Shown: piece by piece, positions 1 through 8,352 of the stretch
Numbering within the stretch: position 1 is the first letter of the stretch
Layout: each line of letters starts with the position of its first letter
From: Planctomycetota bacterium
GTDB lineage: Bacteria > Planctomycetota > Planctomycetia > Pirellulales > JADFKK01
Assembly (NCBI GenBank): GCA_022564995.1
Contig: JADFKK010000028.1
Coordinates: 1 to 41,460 of the forward strand
DNA: 41,460 nt
Direction: 5' to 3'
Translations under genes and position numbers: made by a program
The notes under the pieces: generated by a model
Told to the model about the DNA's origin: nothing
The model's database searches: none
Seen by the model: only the letters and a program-made list of their open reading frames with translations

Positions 1-78
1 TTTCTAACGGAAGGATCGGCCGGATCATCGGTCGCGACAAGTACCTTCGCCAAATTCCCATTCCATAGGAGAGTTGAG

Positions 79-2055
79 ATGATCATGAAGGGAACAACCC
101 ACAAACGCATGCCTTGGTCGATGGGGCTCTTCGTTTTGCTCTTGGCATGTGCGATCTTGCCGGTCGCCGCTATTGAAGTCGAGCCGGAAAAGATCGCCGA
201 CAAGAACGGTATTTCCGCAACCGCGGTAGTCAATCCGCCGGCGGATTCGCCATCGGCGGCGGAAGAGGCAACGACAAGGAAGCGACAGCCGCTTCCATCG
301 ATCGACGATGAACCGGCGAAAGCGCCGGCCGCCCCAAATACGCCTGTCCGCACGGAAAAGATCGTGCGCACTCAAGACGGAGGAGTGGTGAAAAAGGGAC
401 ACGTATCTACTGAACCTAACGGTGACTCGCGGGACAGTCAACTTCGTCGTGCGGAGGTTCGATTGCATGTCGCATCGGCCGAGATCGCGATTATCGACGC
501 GGAGGTTCGGGTCTTGAAACGCATCGCCGAAGTATTCAAGGCCAAATACGAGAAAGCCAAACAGGCCAACAAACGCGTGCCTGGGTCGGTGTCCGAAAAC
601 GAAATCAGACATTTTCTTCACACCTACGAAGGAAAAGTGGCCGAGGTCGAAAGGTTGGTGATCAAACGCAAAGCGCGAACCGAATTAGCAGTTCTCTTCG
701 CCAAGAAATCGGCCGAAGTTGACAAGCTCGAATACGAGAAAGCCAAACAGGCCAACAAGCGCAAGCCGGGGTCGGTGCCCGAAAGCGAACTCCTTCGTTT
801 TCAACGAGCAACGGAGGCAGCGCGAACCGAAATAGAAGTTCGATTCGCCGAGAAATCGGCGGATGTTGCCAAGGCCGAATACGAGAAAGCCAAACAGGCT
901 AACAAGCGCAAGCCGGGGTCGGTGTCCGAAATCGATCTCCTTCGTCTTCGCCTGCGCTACGAACGAGCAACGGCAGAGTACGATGCGGTAAACAAACTCA
1001 TGGTCAACGAGGACGCTACACTTCCCAAGGAGTGTGATGCGGTTTGCGTCGGATGGGATGAATCCTGGCGCGTCTACGGCTACTCGGCCCAACGTGGAAA
1101 ATGGCACACCTGGTCAAGCCCGCCGACGGGTCCGATCCGCTCGCGGGCTGTATTCGCCTATACGAGAACGAGAGTCGCCGTCATGGATGGAAATAGGTCC
1201 GCTGGGTGGGACAACGACGGTGAACCCAGCGGTTGGCTCCTCGACCTGGCCAGCGACACTTGGAGCCGAATCCCGCCTATCCCGTTGCAAAAACCAAAGT
1301 CCGTCAGAGCATGGCTAAGTTCTCTCGAATTTGTCGGCGGCGAATTGGTTGCCATTGGCTCCGTCAAAGATCAAGGCTTTGCAGCCGTTTTTGATATTCG
1401 TGACCGGAGATGGTCGCGAGTTAACCGAGAAATGCCCATCCCGCCCAAAATACGAACGCTACACTCGGCCATCAATTGGAAAGTTGTCTTTTGGGGCGGA
1501 TATCCGTATCCGGAGCACTTGGGCGCGGTTTATGATGTTGCAGAAAATCGGTGGTCGAAGATCCCAAGCGCGCCCCTTGAATTCTCCTACATGATGGCCG
1601 GCACGAAGTGGAACGGAAACCTTTTCGTCTGCGGCGGTCGACAGAAAGAGGTCTACCAAGCACTAGGCGCGCGTTTCGATCCTACTAGCAATAAGTGGTC
1701 ACGCATCACGGATCCTCCGCCCTACGTGGGAGAAGCCGCGGCTACAACTACTATTGGAGATCAGTGGTTTATCTTTACGTGGCATAACGAAAGAAGCGCA
1801 CCAGATAAATTCTCTTCTATCTACAATTTCAAAACCCAAAAGTGGCGCAAAATACCAAGATCCCCCCTGGGACGTCACGACGTAGCGTACGCCGCGGCAT
1901 TGAACGATAACAAGGTTCTGGTGTATGGAGGATGGGAAGGACGCACGGAAAAGTTTGTCCGTGACGCCGCGATCTTCGACATTTCGACGAATTCGTGGAA
2001 ACAAATCGACCCGGTTCCGGGCGACGTTCCGTTCGCACTTCACCCAGGTTGGTAG
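79..2055 (+). CDS. Secreted coiled-coil and kelch-like repeat protein
   Basis: I see a 658-aa protein with a signal peptide (hydrophobic run at about residues 13-32). A charged, Lys/Ala/Glu-rich helical region (about 115-320) follows, then a kelch-like beta-propeller to the C-terminus, with repeated W-S-x-I/V-P strands and GG turns such as VFWGGYPYP and VYGGWEG. The helical part holds three copies of YEKAKQANKRKPGSV, starting near 545, 731 and 878, so spaced 62 and 49 codons; copies 2 and 3 are almost identical in DNA. AGGAGAG at 67-73 fixes the ATG at 79. The function is unknown; kelch propellers usually bind proteins or sugars, and export suggests a periplasmic or surface role. The gene ends exactly where a minus-strand cytochrome gene is cut off, so it may have arrived by insertion. 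I am confident it is coding and unsure of its role. Confidence 0.85.
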   Translation: MIMKGTTHKRMPWSMGLFVLLLACAILPVAAIEVEPEKIADKNGISATAVVNPPADSPSAAEEATTRKRQPLPSIDDEPAKAPAAPNTPVRTEKIVRTQDGGVVKKGHVSTEPNGDSRDSQLRRAEVRLHVASAEIAIIDAEVRVLKRIAEVFKAKYEKAKQANKRVPGSVSENEIRHFLHTYEGKVAEVERLVIKRKARTELAVLFAKKSAEVDKLEYEKAKQANKRKPGSVPESELLRFQRATEAARTEIEVRFAEKSADVAKAEYEKAKQANKRKPGSVSEIDLLRLRLRYERATAEYDAVNKLMVNEDATLPKECDAVCVGWDESWRVYGYSAQRGKWHTWSSPPTGPIRSRAVFAYTRTRVAVMDGNRSAGWDNDGEPSGWLLDLASDTWSRIPPIPLQKPKSVRAWLSSLEFVGGELVAIGSVKDQGFAAVFDIRDRRWSRVNREMPIPPKIRTLHSAINWKVVFWGGYPYPEHLGAVYDVAENRWSKIPSAPLEFSYMMAGTKWNGNLFVCGGRQKEVYQALGARFDPTSNKWSRITDPPPYVGEAAATTTIGDQWFIFTWHNERSAPDKFSSIYNFKTQKWRKIPRSPLGRHDVAYAAALNDNKVLVYGGWEGRTEKFVRDAAIFDISTNSWKQIDPVPGDVPFALHPGW

Positions 2056-2724
2056 GGGTGAGGTAGTGTCGTAATAGCGCACCCCGACGTTCGTCGGCAA
2101 CAGGAAGGGATTGGTGATACTCTGCCGCAGCGTGCCGCCGCCAAATCGCGTACCCAGATTAACGCCGTTGTCACCGATGACCGACATTCGCTTACCATCG
2201 ATGGTTCTGATGCCCTCGTGATTCACCAAACGATTGATCTTGGCATTGAAAATGAATTCACTGATCAACCAGCGGCGGTCACGAGTAAACCCTTTTAGAT
2301 CTTTGTATTCGCCCGAGAACAGCTTGTCGTGATCGACGTAGTTGCCGTAGGCGGGCAACCGCAGCTTGTCCTCCAGCTTCGAGGCGTTGTGCTTGCCCAG
2401 TTCCGTCGACACCCAATCCGCCAGCCGCCCGCGCTCCGCCGCCGTCGGTTGCTCCTCGTCTTTGGGCGGCATCAACCCAAAAAAGAGTTGTTCCTGGGCT
2501 TTGTTCAACAATGCCAGTCGAGCGTCGAGCTCGAGCGCCCCGAGACGGTCCAACCGCACATCGCCTTCGCTCTCGTCGGCGCCATGGCATTCGACGCAGC
2601 GACTCTCGATGACCGACTGCACTTCCTTGGGAATCACAAGCGCCTCGGCCGCGCTTTGGGCGTGTGCAGCCGAGGTGAAGATTGCAAGAAGCAGCACGGG
2701 AAGGAAGGCGTTCTTCTTTCGCAT
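2056..2724 (-). pseudogene. Truncated planctomycete cytochrome c-domain protein
   Basis: The start (residues 1-22) is a signal peptide, followed by a c-type heme site CVECHG near residue 43 and the usual MPPK motif near 87. The reading then matches my memory of exported planctomycete heme proteins up to ...LLPTNVGVRYYDTT. At that point, near 2065, recognisable sequence stops. The frame stays open to 1699, but that stretch is antisense to the kelch gene and looks like chance. Family members are several hundred residues longer, so this gene has lost its C-terminal part. It starts 2 bases after the stop of the upstream esterase and belongs to the same minus-strand operon. A short heme protein may still be made, but it would lack the rest of its domains. 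Confidence 0.75.
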
Positions 2725-2726
2725 CT

Positions 2727-3824
2727 CTATTTCTCACCTTTCAGCAACTCGGCCATGGCCCGGCCCATCGCTTCGCCGATGTTCATATACGTCTCGGCGT
2801 TGCCGCCGTAGTGACCGTTGGAGGCGCCGCCCATAGAAAGGGGATGGCTGTAAACCGTGGCGACGTTGCCCTTGAACTGTGGGTATTTGCCCGTCTTGCC
2901 GTCGACCGCGAACTGGGCGGCGAGGATTTTGCCTTCGTTGCCTTTGGCGCCCTTTTTGGTTTGACCGAGCGTGGCACAGACGAACTTTGCCTTGGGGGCG
3001 TCAAAGTCCTTACGCAGAGTCTCGATCAAATGAACAAGATTCTGCTCGTAACGGCCAGCGTGTCCGGCGTTGTAGCGGTCCTTGTCGCCCTGCCACCAGA
3101 AGAAGCCCGCGATCTCGTATCCCTTCGCACCGGGGTAGTACTTGTCGAGTTCGGTCAGCACCTTCTTCGCGTTGGCGACGTCGCCGTCGTACTGCATGCC
3201 GGCGTACCAGCCGATCTTCTTGGGTTCCGTGCCTTTTTCCCATTTGTCTGGCGAATCCTTGTAGCCGGCGTAGACAAAGGTCTTTGTTTTTCCAGTCTTC
3301 CTGTCCTTCACTTCGACCTCGTAACGCTCGCTGCCCGGCGGCAACAGGTCCCAGCCGAGGCTGCGGTTGCCGATACAGCTTTTGAGGATCAGCACCGGCG
3401 CGTCGGTGGCGTGTCCCACGTAATGGCCGATGCCGAACTCCGGACCGATTCTCCCGCCCGAGATGGTCATCCATTCGTTGTTGAACCGCCGCATCGCTCC
3501 TGTACCGCTTCCCATGACACGTCCGTATCGCACATCCTTGCGCACGGTCCAGTTGCCTTCGTCGTCGACCAAGTAAGGGTACTTGTTCTTCTTCTGCACC
3601 GCGTAGGTCAGGGAACCTTCCTTGTCCCCCTTGATCTTGCCGGCCCCGAGCATGTTGGACTGGCCCAACAGAATGTATACCTGCACGGGCTTGGTCATGT
3701 CGGCCGGCTTGCCGTCGGGATCGGGCAGTTGCTTGGGAATCTCCGCGGCGGCGGGCGATGCGAGCAGCGCCGTCATCAGTGCGGCGGCGGACAGAACGGC
3801 TGCGGTGAGGTTTCGTCTGATCAT
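2727..3824 (-). CDS. Exported SGNH hydrolase (sialic acid esterase-like)
   Basis: The product is a 365-aa protein with a signal peptide ending near ASPAAA. The nucleophile block GQSNMLGAG appears just after it, a WWQGDKD block lies in the middle and GHYGGNAETYMNIGEAMG near the C-terminus. This is the pattern of the carbohydrate acetylesterase family (SASA, formerly DUF303), which removes O-acetyl groups from sugars. I choose the start at 3824 rather than 3863, because GGAGAG sits 7 bases before it and the signal peptide then begins properly. It lies between a larger esterase of the same fold and the broken cytochrome gene, in one minus-strand operon. Together they suggest breakdown of acetylated polysaccharide in the periplasm. 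The exact substrate is not readable. Confidence 0.85.
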   Translation of the reverse strand: MIRRNLTAAVLSAAALMTALLASPAAAEIPKQLPDPDGKPADMTKPVQVYILLGQSNMLGAGKIKGDKEGSLTYAVQKKNKYPYLVDDEGNWTVRKDVRYGRVMGSGTGAMRRFNNEWMTISGGRIGPEFGIGHYVGHATDAPVLILKSCIGNRSLGWDLLPPGSERYEVEVKDRKTGKTKTFVYAGYKDSPDKWEKGTEPKKIGWYAGMQYDGDVANAKKVLTELDKYYPGAKGYEIAGFFWWQGDKDRYNAGHAGRYEQNLVHLIETLRKDFDAPKAKFVCATLGQTKKGAKGNEGKILAAQFAVDGKTGKYPQFKGNVATVYSHPLSMGGASNGHYGGNAETYMNIGEAMGRAMAELLKGEK

Positions 3825-3871
3825 GTTTCGGCTCTCCGTTAGGGTGAATCTTGGTGTGTTCATTATGGCAG

Positions 3872-5674
3872 CTATCGAGGCCGGGTGGCAGCCTCAATCC
3901 GCGTTTTTAGGGCGGCGGCAGCCTGGCTTTTCATCAGTTTAATCGCTTCATAGTTCTTTTTCTGCCCGTCGGGATCGCTATGCTTGACCTCGGCGGCAAA
4001 GTCCACTTTGTCGGTACGAAAACTGTGCAGGGGTTGCCAGGGAATGCCGCCCACCTTGAGGTTGCCCATCGGCGAACGAGCCCAGGCGTAACGCACCGAG
4101 ACCGGCTGTTTGACCAGCGGGCTGGAAACGAGGATCTGCTTGTTCTTATCGGCTCGGTCCTTAGTTGTTTTCGCCACCGCACTGGCCATGTAAAAGATGC
4201 CCGATTTATCCGCGATCGAAAAACCTTCCAACTCAGAACCAAAATCATCGGGCAACACGGGCGTATCAAAGGTCAACAATATCTTGCCGTCTTCCGGCAC
4301 GGCCGATAGCAGTTTGGCCGACTCCCAGCGGATCTCGTCATTGCCGTAGACGGTTTTCAATGCCCAACGCGCGGTGCGCAGGCCCAGGGCCTTTTTCTTT
4401 TTGGTGTGCAGTTGGGGAATTTTCTGGTCGTACGACGGAATAAACGCGGTGTGCTCCGGATCGTTGAGGTCGGCCAAACCGAGGCGCTGCGCCTCGCGAA
4501 TATAGGCCGCGGTCGAGAGCCCGTGCTGTTCAAAGTTAAGCCGCGTTTGCGCCTGACCGCCCGCACAAAACCCGATCACGGCAACCGGCAGCTTGGGGTC
4601 GTTGAAATCTTCACGCCAGCCCTCGACCATCAGCTTCATCAGGATGCGATAAAACTTCGGCTTGCAGCTTGTGTTCATCATCGCGTTGTTGAACCCCTGA
4701 TGAAACGCCACGCCCTTGATGTTCAGACCCTTAAAGCAGCCGAACATGCCGTTGTAACAAGACGCCGCGTCGCTGGGGCTGCGGCCCGGAACCGACCAGG
4801 TGCGAATGCTGCCGTCGGGCTTTCTCGGCCGCCGGCGATTTTTCTTCACACCCTTAGCCTTATCCTCCGCGATTGCTTTCTGATATTTTTCCTCGGCCAC
4901 TTTCCACTTGTCCATTTGCGCTTTGAGAAACGCCTCGATGCTGAACTTGGCGCGGCGCCCATCGACCCACTTCAGATACTCGGCCGCCATCGGGTGCTCC
5001 GCGAATTTGTGGCGAGGGACCAGGCTCTCCATTGCAGCGCCACCTCGTCCGTTGTCGATAATACCGATCGGAATCTGCAAACTGCGCTGCAGCCGCGAAC
5101 CGAACACATAGCCAATCGCGCCCATGTCCAGAGCCACCTCGGGCGTGACAACCTTCCAGTTCTTGTCTTCATCCTTGTTATTGATGAATTTGTCCGCAAT
5201 ATCCGTTTCGATGTGTTCGGATTCGGCGCCGGAGTTAATGCGAATGTGACGCAGCAGCGGCAGGTGGGCCATCGACGCTTCAAAGTGATTCTGATAGACC
5301 GCTCTTAAACCAAACGCCATGTTGCTCTGGCCGTTCATCACCCAGATGTCGCCAATCAGGATGTTGTCCATCTTGATGACGGTATCGCCGGCTTGAACCA
5401 CCAGCGGCTGACCTTTGGCGTTGGCGGCTTGTGGCTCAAACGTCACTTGCCAACGTCCCGCCTCGCCCGCCGCCTGGCCTTGTCCCGACTGCTTGCCGAG
5501 GGTCACCTTCACCGCCGTCCCCATGGGCGCCCAGCCCCAGACCACGATCGGTTTGTCGCGCTGCAGCACCATGTTGCTGCGAAAAATGCCATGGACCTTG
5601 AGCGCTTCCGCCGCGGACAGAGACTGCGAGCCGACTGCTACCAATAAACCAACCAGACAAATAATCGCGCGCAT
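3872..5674 (-). CDS. Sialate O-acetylesterase-like protein
   Basis: The protein has 600 residues. A signal peptide (about 1-21) is followed by a beta-rich N-terminal domain with the typical FRSNMVLQRDKPIVVWGWA start, then the nucleophile block MNGQSNMAFGL near residue 115, and an esterase domain. The family's WYQGE-like block reads FHQGFNNA here. The C-terminal catalytic Asp-x-His of this family seems to align with Q-L-H in PQLHTKKKKALGLRTARWAL, so the Asp may be replaced; this alignment is by eye. A Lys-rich helical insert at about 245-280 is unusual. The gene is first in the minus-strand esterase operon, with its 3' neighbour close behind. The likely role is deacetylation of sugars in the periplasm; the substrate is unknown. 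Confidence 0.85.
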   Translation of the reverse strand: MRAIICLVGLLVAVGSQSLSAAEALKVHGIFRSNMVLQRDKPIVVWGWAPMGTAVKVTLGKQSGQGQAAGEAGRWQVTFEPQAANAKGQPLVVQAGDTVIKMDNILIGDIWVMNGQSNMAFGLRAVYQNHFEASMAHLPLLRHIRINSGAESEHIETDIADKFINNKDEDKNWKVVTPEVALDMGAIGYVFGSRLQRSLQIPIGIIDNGRGGAAMESLVPRHKFAEHPMAAEYLKWVDGRRAKFSIEAFLKAQMDKWKVAEEKYQKAIAEDKAKGVKKNRRRPRKPDGSIRTWSVPGRSPSDAASCYNGMFGCFKGLNIKGVAFHQGFNNAMMNTSCKPKFYRILMKLMVEGWREDFNDPKLPVAVIGFCAGGQAQTRLNFEQHGLSTAAYIREAQRLGLADLNDPEHTAFIPSYDQKIPQLHTKKKKALGLRTARWALKTVYGNDEIRWESAKLLSAVPEDGKILLTFDTPVLPDDFGSELEGFSIADKSGIFYMASAVAKTTKDRADKNKQILVSSPLVKQPVSVRYAWARSPMGNLKVGGIPWQPLHSFRTDKVDFAAEVKHSDPDGQKKNYEAIKLMKSQAAAALKTRIEAATRPR

Positions 5675-5793
5675 TCTATTCAGGCTCCTCGTTCGTTTGG
5701 GGTGTCATTCCTTACAGGAAATTTCTCGATCCAGAACATACCCGCGGCACAATGCCAGTCGCCCGGTGCGACGACGGTGGGGCAGTGACGACA

Positions 5794-5985
5794 TCAGCCT
5801 CTATCGCGCGTGCGCCGCAGACCGTAACCGATCAGCCCCAGCAGGCCGAGGACGGCCAGCACCAAGGCCGACGGCTCCGGCACCGCCTCTGCACCCAACG
5901 CCGCTTCCGGCGAGCCAGCCGGTCCAGGTCCGGTCCAGTCGGCGAGCAGCACGGTCAAGTCGGCGAAATTGACGACCGTGGTCAA
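5794..5985 (-). pseudogene. Fragment of a PEP-CTERM/dockerin 3' cassette
   Basis: This open stretch encodes only the end of a PEP-CTERM protein: VNFADLTVLLADWTGPGP, then a VPEP motif, a hydrophobic segment and an Arg-rich tail. It matches the cassette that ends the intact genes at 8353, 13739, 15354, 16897 and 18341. It begins immediately downstream of the stop of the next PEP-CTERM gene (6003) and in a different frame. It has no signal peptide and no convincing start (TTG at best). It is best read as a recombination remnant. Confidence 0.75.
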
Positions 5986-6002
5986 CTGGGCAGTAGTTCG
6001 GT

Positions 6003-6860
6003 TTACTTGCGGCCCCGTCGGCCGAAACCTAGCAGGCCGAGCAGGCCAAGGGCGGCAAGGGCCAACGTGCTCGGCTCTGGGATGGCTTGCGTGATTTGGA
6101 CCCCGCCGATACCTAGGCGTGAACTGTCCGACACCGTATTGCCCTGGGTGGCTACAAGTTCGATCGAGAAGCTGTCTCCCGTAACACCCGCGAAGCGCAC
6201 GTAGTTGGCCACGTCGTTGTTGAAATCGCCGTCGTCGACCGTGTCGGCGGACACCACGAAGCCGGAATTGGCGAAGAAGATCTCGTCGTTATCGGGCGTC
6301 TGCAGGTAATACGTCGTGTCGCCGAGCGTCGCTTCGACACTCGTATTTTCTGCATTGGAGCGCTGGTCCGTGAGGTAGACGAGCACGTCGTAGATCGCGA
6401 AAGGAATCTCCGCTCCGTTGAGCGTCAGGGTAAATGAAGGCGCGGCCGGCCCGGCGTTTGTGCCGATTGCCTTAGGGCTGAGCAACATCCGATTGTCGTT
6501 CGATCGGACGCCGCTTACCCCTTGGCCAGGTCCGGCGGCACCGTTCGATGAGATCAAGGTGAGGTCGGCGGTCGTGCCAACCCCGTTGTTGTCCATCAAG
6601 TTGAACGCATCGAACGATGGTTGAAGGTTGCTGTGTTGTGCGTCGTTCCAATGATCGACGGCCACCACGCCGGCCACGTCGGTCGGGCTCAACACGTAAT
6701 CGCCGGGATTTCCGTTCTGCGTATCGGTGGAGCGATAATTCAGGCTGATCGTCTCCGCGCCCACGCGCCCAGCGAAAACGGAAAGGCTGAGTACGACGAC
6801 GGGCACGACAAAAAGAACACGCAGGCTAACGATAGCGGCACGGTCACGGTAAGTGTTCAT
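6003..6860 (-). CDS. PEP-CTERM sorting domain protein
   Basis: The product is a 285-aa exported protein: a signal peptide (to about residue 36, ending GRVGA), a beta-rich body without a family I recognise, and a C-terminal sorting signal IPEPSTLALAALGLLG followed by a basic tail GFGRRGRK. PEP-CTERM signals are cut by an exosortase, which leads to display at or beyond the outer membrane, often with extracellular polysaccharide. Unlike its neighbours it lacks the dockerin-like segment before the sorting signal. AGGGG precedes the ATG at 6860. No exosortase is encoded in this window. Confidence 0.85.
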   Translation of the reverse strand: MNTYRDRAAIVSLRVLFVVPVVVLSLSVFAGRVGAETISLNYRSTDTQNGNPGDYVLSPTDVAGVVAVDHWNDAQHSNLQPSFDAFNLMDNNGVGTTADLTLISSNGAAGPGQGVSGVRSNDNRMLLSPKAIGTNAGPAAPSFTLTLNGAEIPFAIYDVLVYLTDQRSNAENTSVEATLGDTTYYLQTPDNDEIFFANSGFVVSADTVDDGDFNNDVANYVRFAGVTGDSFSIELVATQGNTVSDSSRLGIGGVQITQAIPEPSTLALAALGLLGLLGFGRRGRK

Positions 6861-6882
6861 TAGTTCGCCCCTTTGCTCAAAG

Positions 6883-6917
6883 CCAGATGCCAGATGCCAG
6901 ATGCCAGATGCCAGATG
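6883..6917. repeat. Five tandem copies of CCAGATG
   Basis: Five perfect 7-bp units lie just upstream of the PEP-CTERM gene that starts at 6860. The location is its presumed 5' leader or promoter region. It belongs to the short-word intergenic repeats seen elsewhere in this window. Confidence 0.95.
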
Positions 6918-7099
6918 ATGGTGTCGAGCGTTACGCTCGCAAGCTCGAAATCTCTGGCCTCATTCTAGTCGCTAGATTCGCTGATGCAAGAACATTGCGA
7001 ACTATTCGTCAGAAATCCTTGCGATGCATTGATTTCTCCGTATTTTCACGGTTAAAGCTAAATGGCGTCCCGGGACATCCAGTTGCGGGATCTACATAG

Positions 7100-7128
7100 A
7101 AAAAGCCGGCACCCGAAGGCACGGGCTT
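7100..7128 (-). terminator. Hairpin with T-run (minus strand), PEP-CTERM type
   Basis: On the minus strand AAGCCCGTGCC pairs with GGTGCCGGCTT and is followed by TTTTT. The same hairpin occurs at 20113-20143. In both places it lies about 35 bases after the decayed tail of a PEP-CTERM gene, so it was probably the terminator of that gene. Confidence 0.6.
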
Positions 7129-7161
7129 GATTCGGCGGATGTCAAATCCAGGGTGGATTGG

Positions 7162-7205
7162 TTACGTTTGTTTCCGTCGCCGGTAGAAGCGTCGACTTTT
7201 CGGCG
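7162..7205 (-). pseudogene. Decayed PEP-CTERM C-terminal tail
   Basis: The minus strand reads RRFYRRRKQT and then a TAA stop at 7162-7164, matching the SFYRRRRRR tails of the intact PEP-CTERM genes. No upstream coding part is recognisable. Together with the hairpin at 7100-7128 it is homologous to 20113-20225, so both are relics of the same type of gene end. Confidence 0.55.
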
Positions 7206-7299
7206 GGGGTGGGGTTCGGTAAGCTAATGGCAGGAACGGAGTTGGCCACTTGAGGAAGGGCCACTTCAGTACATCGCTTCACAGAAAGGCGGCAGGGTC

Positions 7300-7988
7300 A
7301 TGAACAAACAAGAACAACCGATCAAATCGACACGCATCGAATCCGCTGGTGAGCTCGCTACTACTGCTCTCAACGCAGTTCCGATGGTCGGCGGTGTGCT
7401 TTTAATTCCATCATTGCCAAGCGACAAAACCGGCGTCTGAATCAGTTCCTGATCGGGCTCGCAGAGCGATTTCAACAGTTGCAAGATCGTGTCGATGCCG
7501 AGTTCATCCAAACCGAAGAATTTGAAGACCTTACCGAGGATATTTTCTCGAAGGCGGCTGAATGCCGCCAACAAGAAAAACTGGATGCGTTTCGATCGAT
7601 CTTCCTAAACACCATCCTCTCCGATCGTCCAAGCTATAATGTGGCCGCAGAAATCGCTGACTTGGTCAATCGCTGGCAGCCTCGCCACGTGATCATGCTC
7701 CACCTTCTCGCCGATGCTGTTGCTGTCGACCGAGAAATGGGCGGCGCCGTTGTTGGCGGCGGTCCCAGTACGTGCGATAGCGAAACGCTGGCTAGGCTAC
7801 TTCCTGATTGGGACGAAGATCAGATCAATCGGACGTGGCGAGATTTGTATGATGGACGGATTCATGATCGGCCTGATTCGCCCAACAAATCGTCGGGCCA
7901 TTCTTCCGAAATTGGCAGTCAGGTTCTTGAAAATTACGTGACTGGTTTTGGCCAAAAGGTGGCAAAATATGTTTCCGATCCGACTTAG
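7300..7988 (+). pseudogene. Frameshifted gene of unknown function
   Basis: Two plus-strand frames join into one protein of about 229 aa. The ATG at 7300 (AGGG just upstream) gives 46 residues and then a stop at 7438. From about 7404 a different frame continues cleanly to 7988. The natural junction is the run of four T at 7400-7403: the text reads ...NAVPMVGGVL in the first frame and NSIIAKRQNRRLNQFL in the second. One extra base, or a -1 ribosomal slip, restores a single frame. The N-terminal part is weakly hydrophobic with AVPMVGG; the rest is charged and helical. I recognise no family. It is isolated among minus-strand PEP-CTERM genes. It could be a pseudogene, a sequencing indel or, less likely, a programmed frameshift. 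Confidence 0.6.
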
Positions 7989-8352
7989 TTCGAGTCGTAA
8001 TCCAACGAGTTGCTAACTAGCTACGCTTGCCAGAGCGTGGAGGTCTGCGTCTGGCGACGGCAGCTACAAAGAAATTGGACACTTATTTCACAAACGATGC
8101 TAAAGGGAAAAAAGCCCGCTCCGCCTCCCCGCCCGGCGACAACGGCACTACGTTGGGGCGCGGCTTTAGCTGGAATCGAAGAACGCGGCAGATGGTGGGG
8201 TGGCGGTGGGCATGGCTGTTTTATCCTGCCCACGGGATCCGAAGGCAAGCACGAGCCAGACCGGCTGCTTAACGCGGGCAAAGTGGCGGTTTCCCCGATT
8301 TCGCCCAAAATGGGCGCTCCAGCTTCGCCCCTGTTGCACAACCCGACTCAGA
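7989..8352. other. Intergenic region with shared PEP-CTERM 3' flank
   Basis: I see no gene in these 364 bases. The last 45 bases (about 8308-8352) contain CCAGCTTCGCCCC and TTGCAC, followed by GACTCAG. The same words, in the same order, precede the stop codons of the PEP-CTERM genes at 15354 and 16897, so the duplicated unit includes 3' untranslated sequence. Confidence 0.6.
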
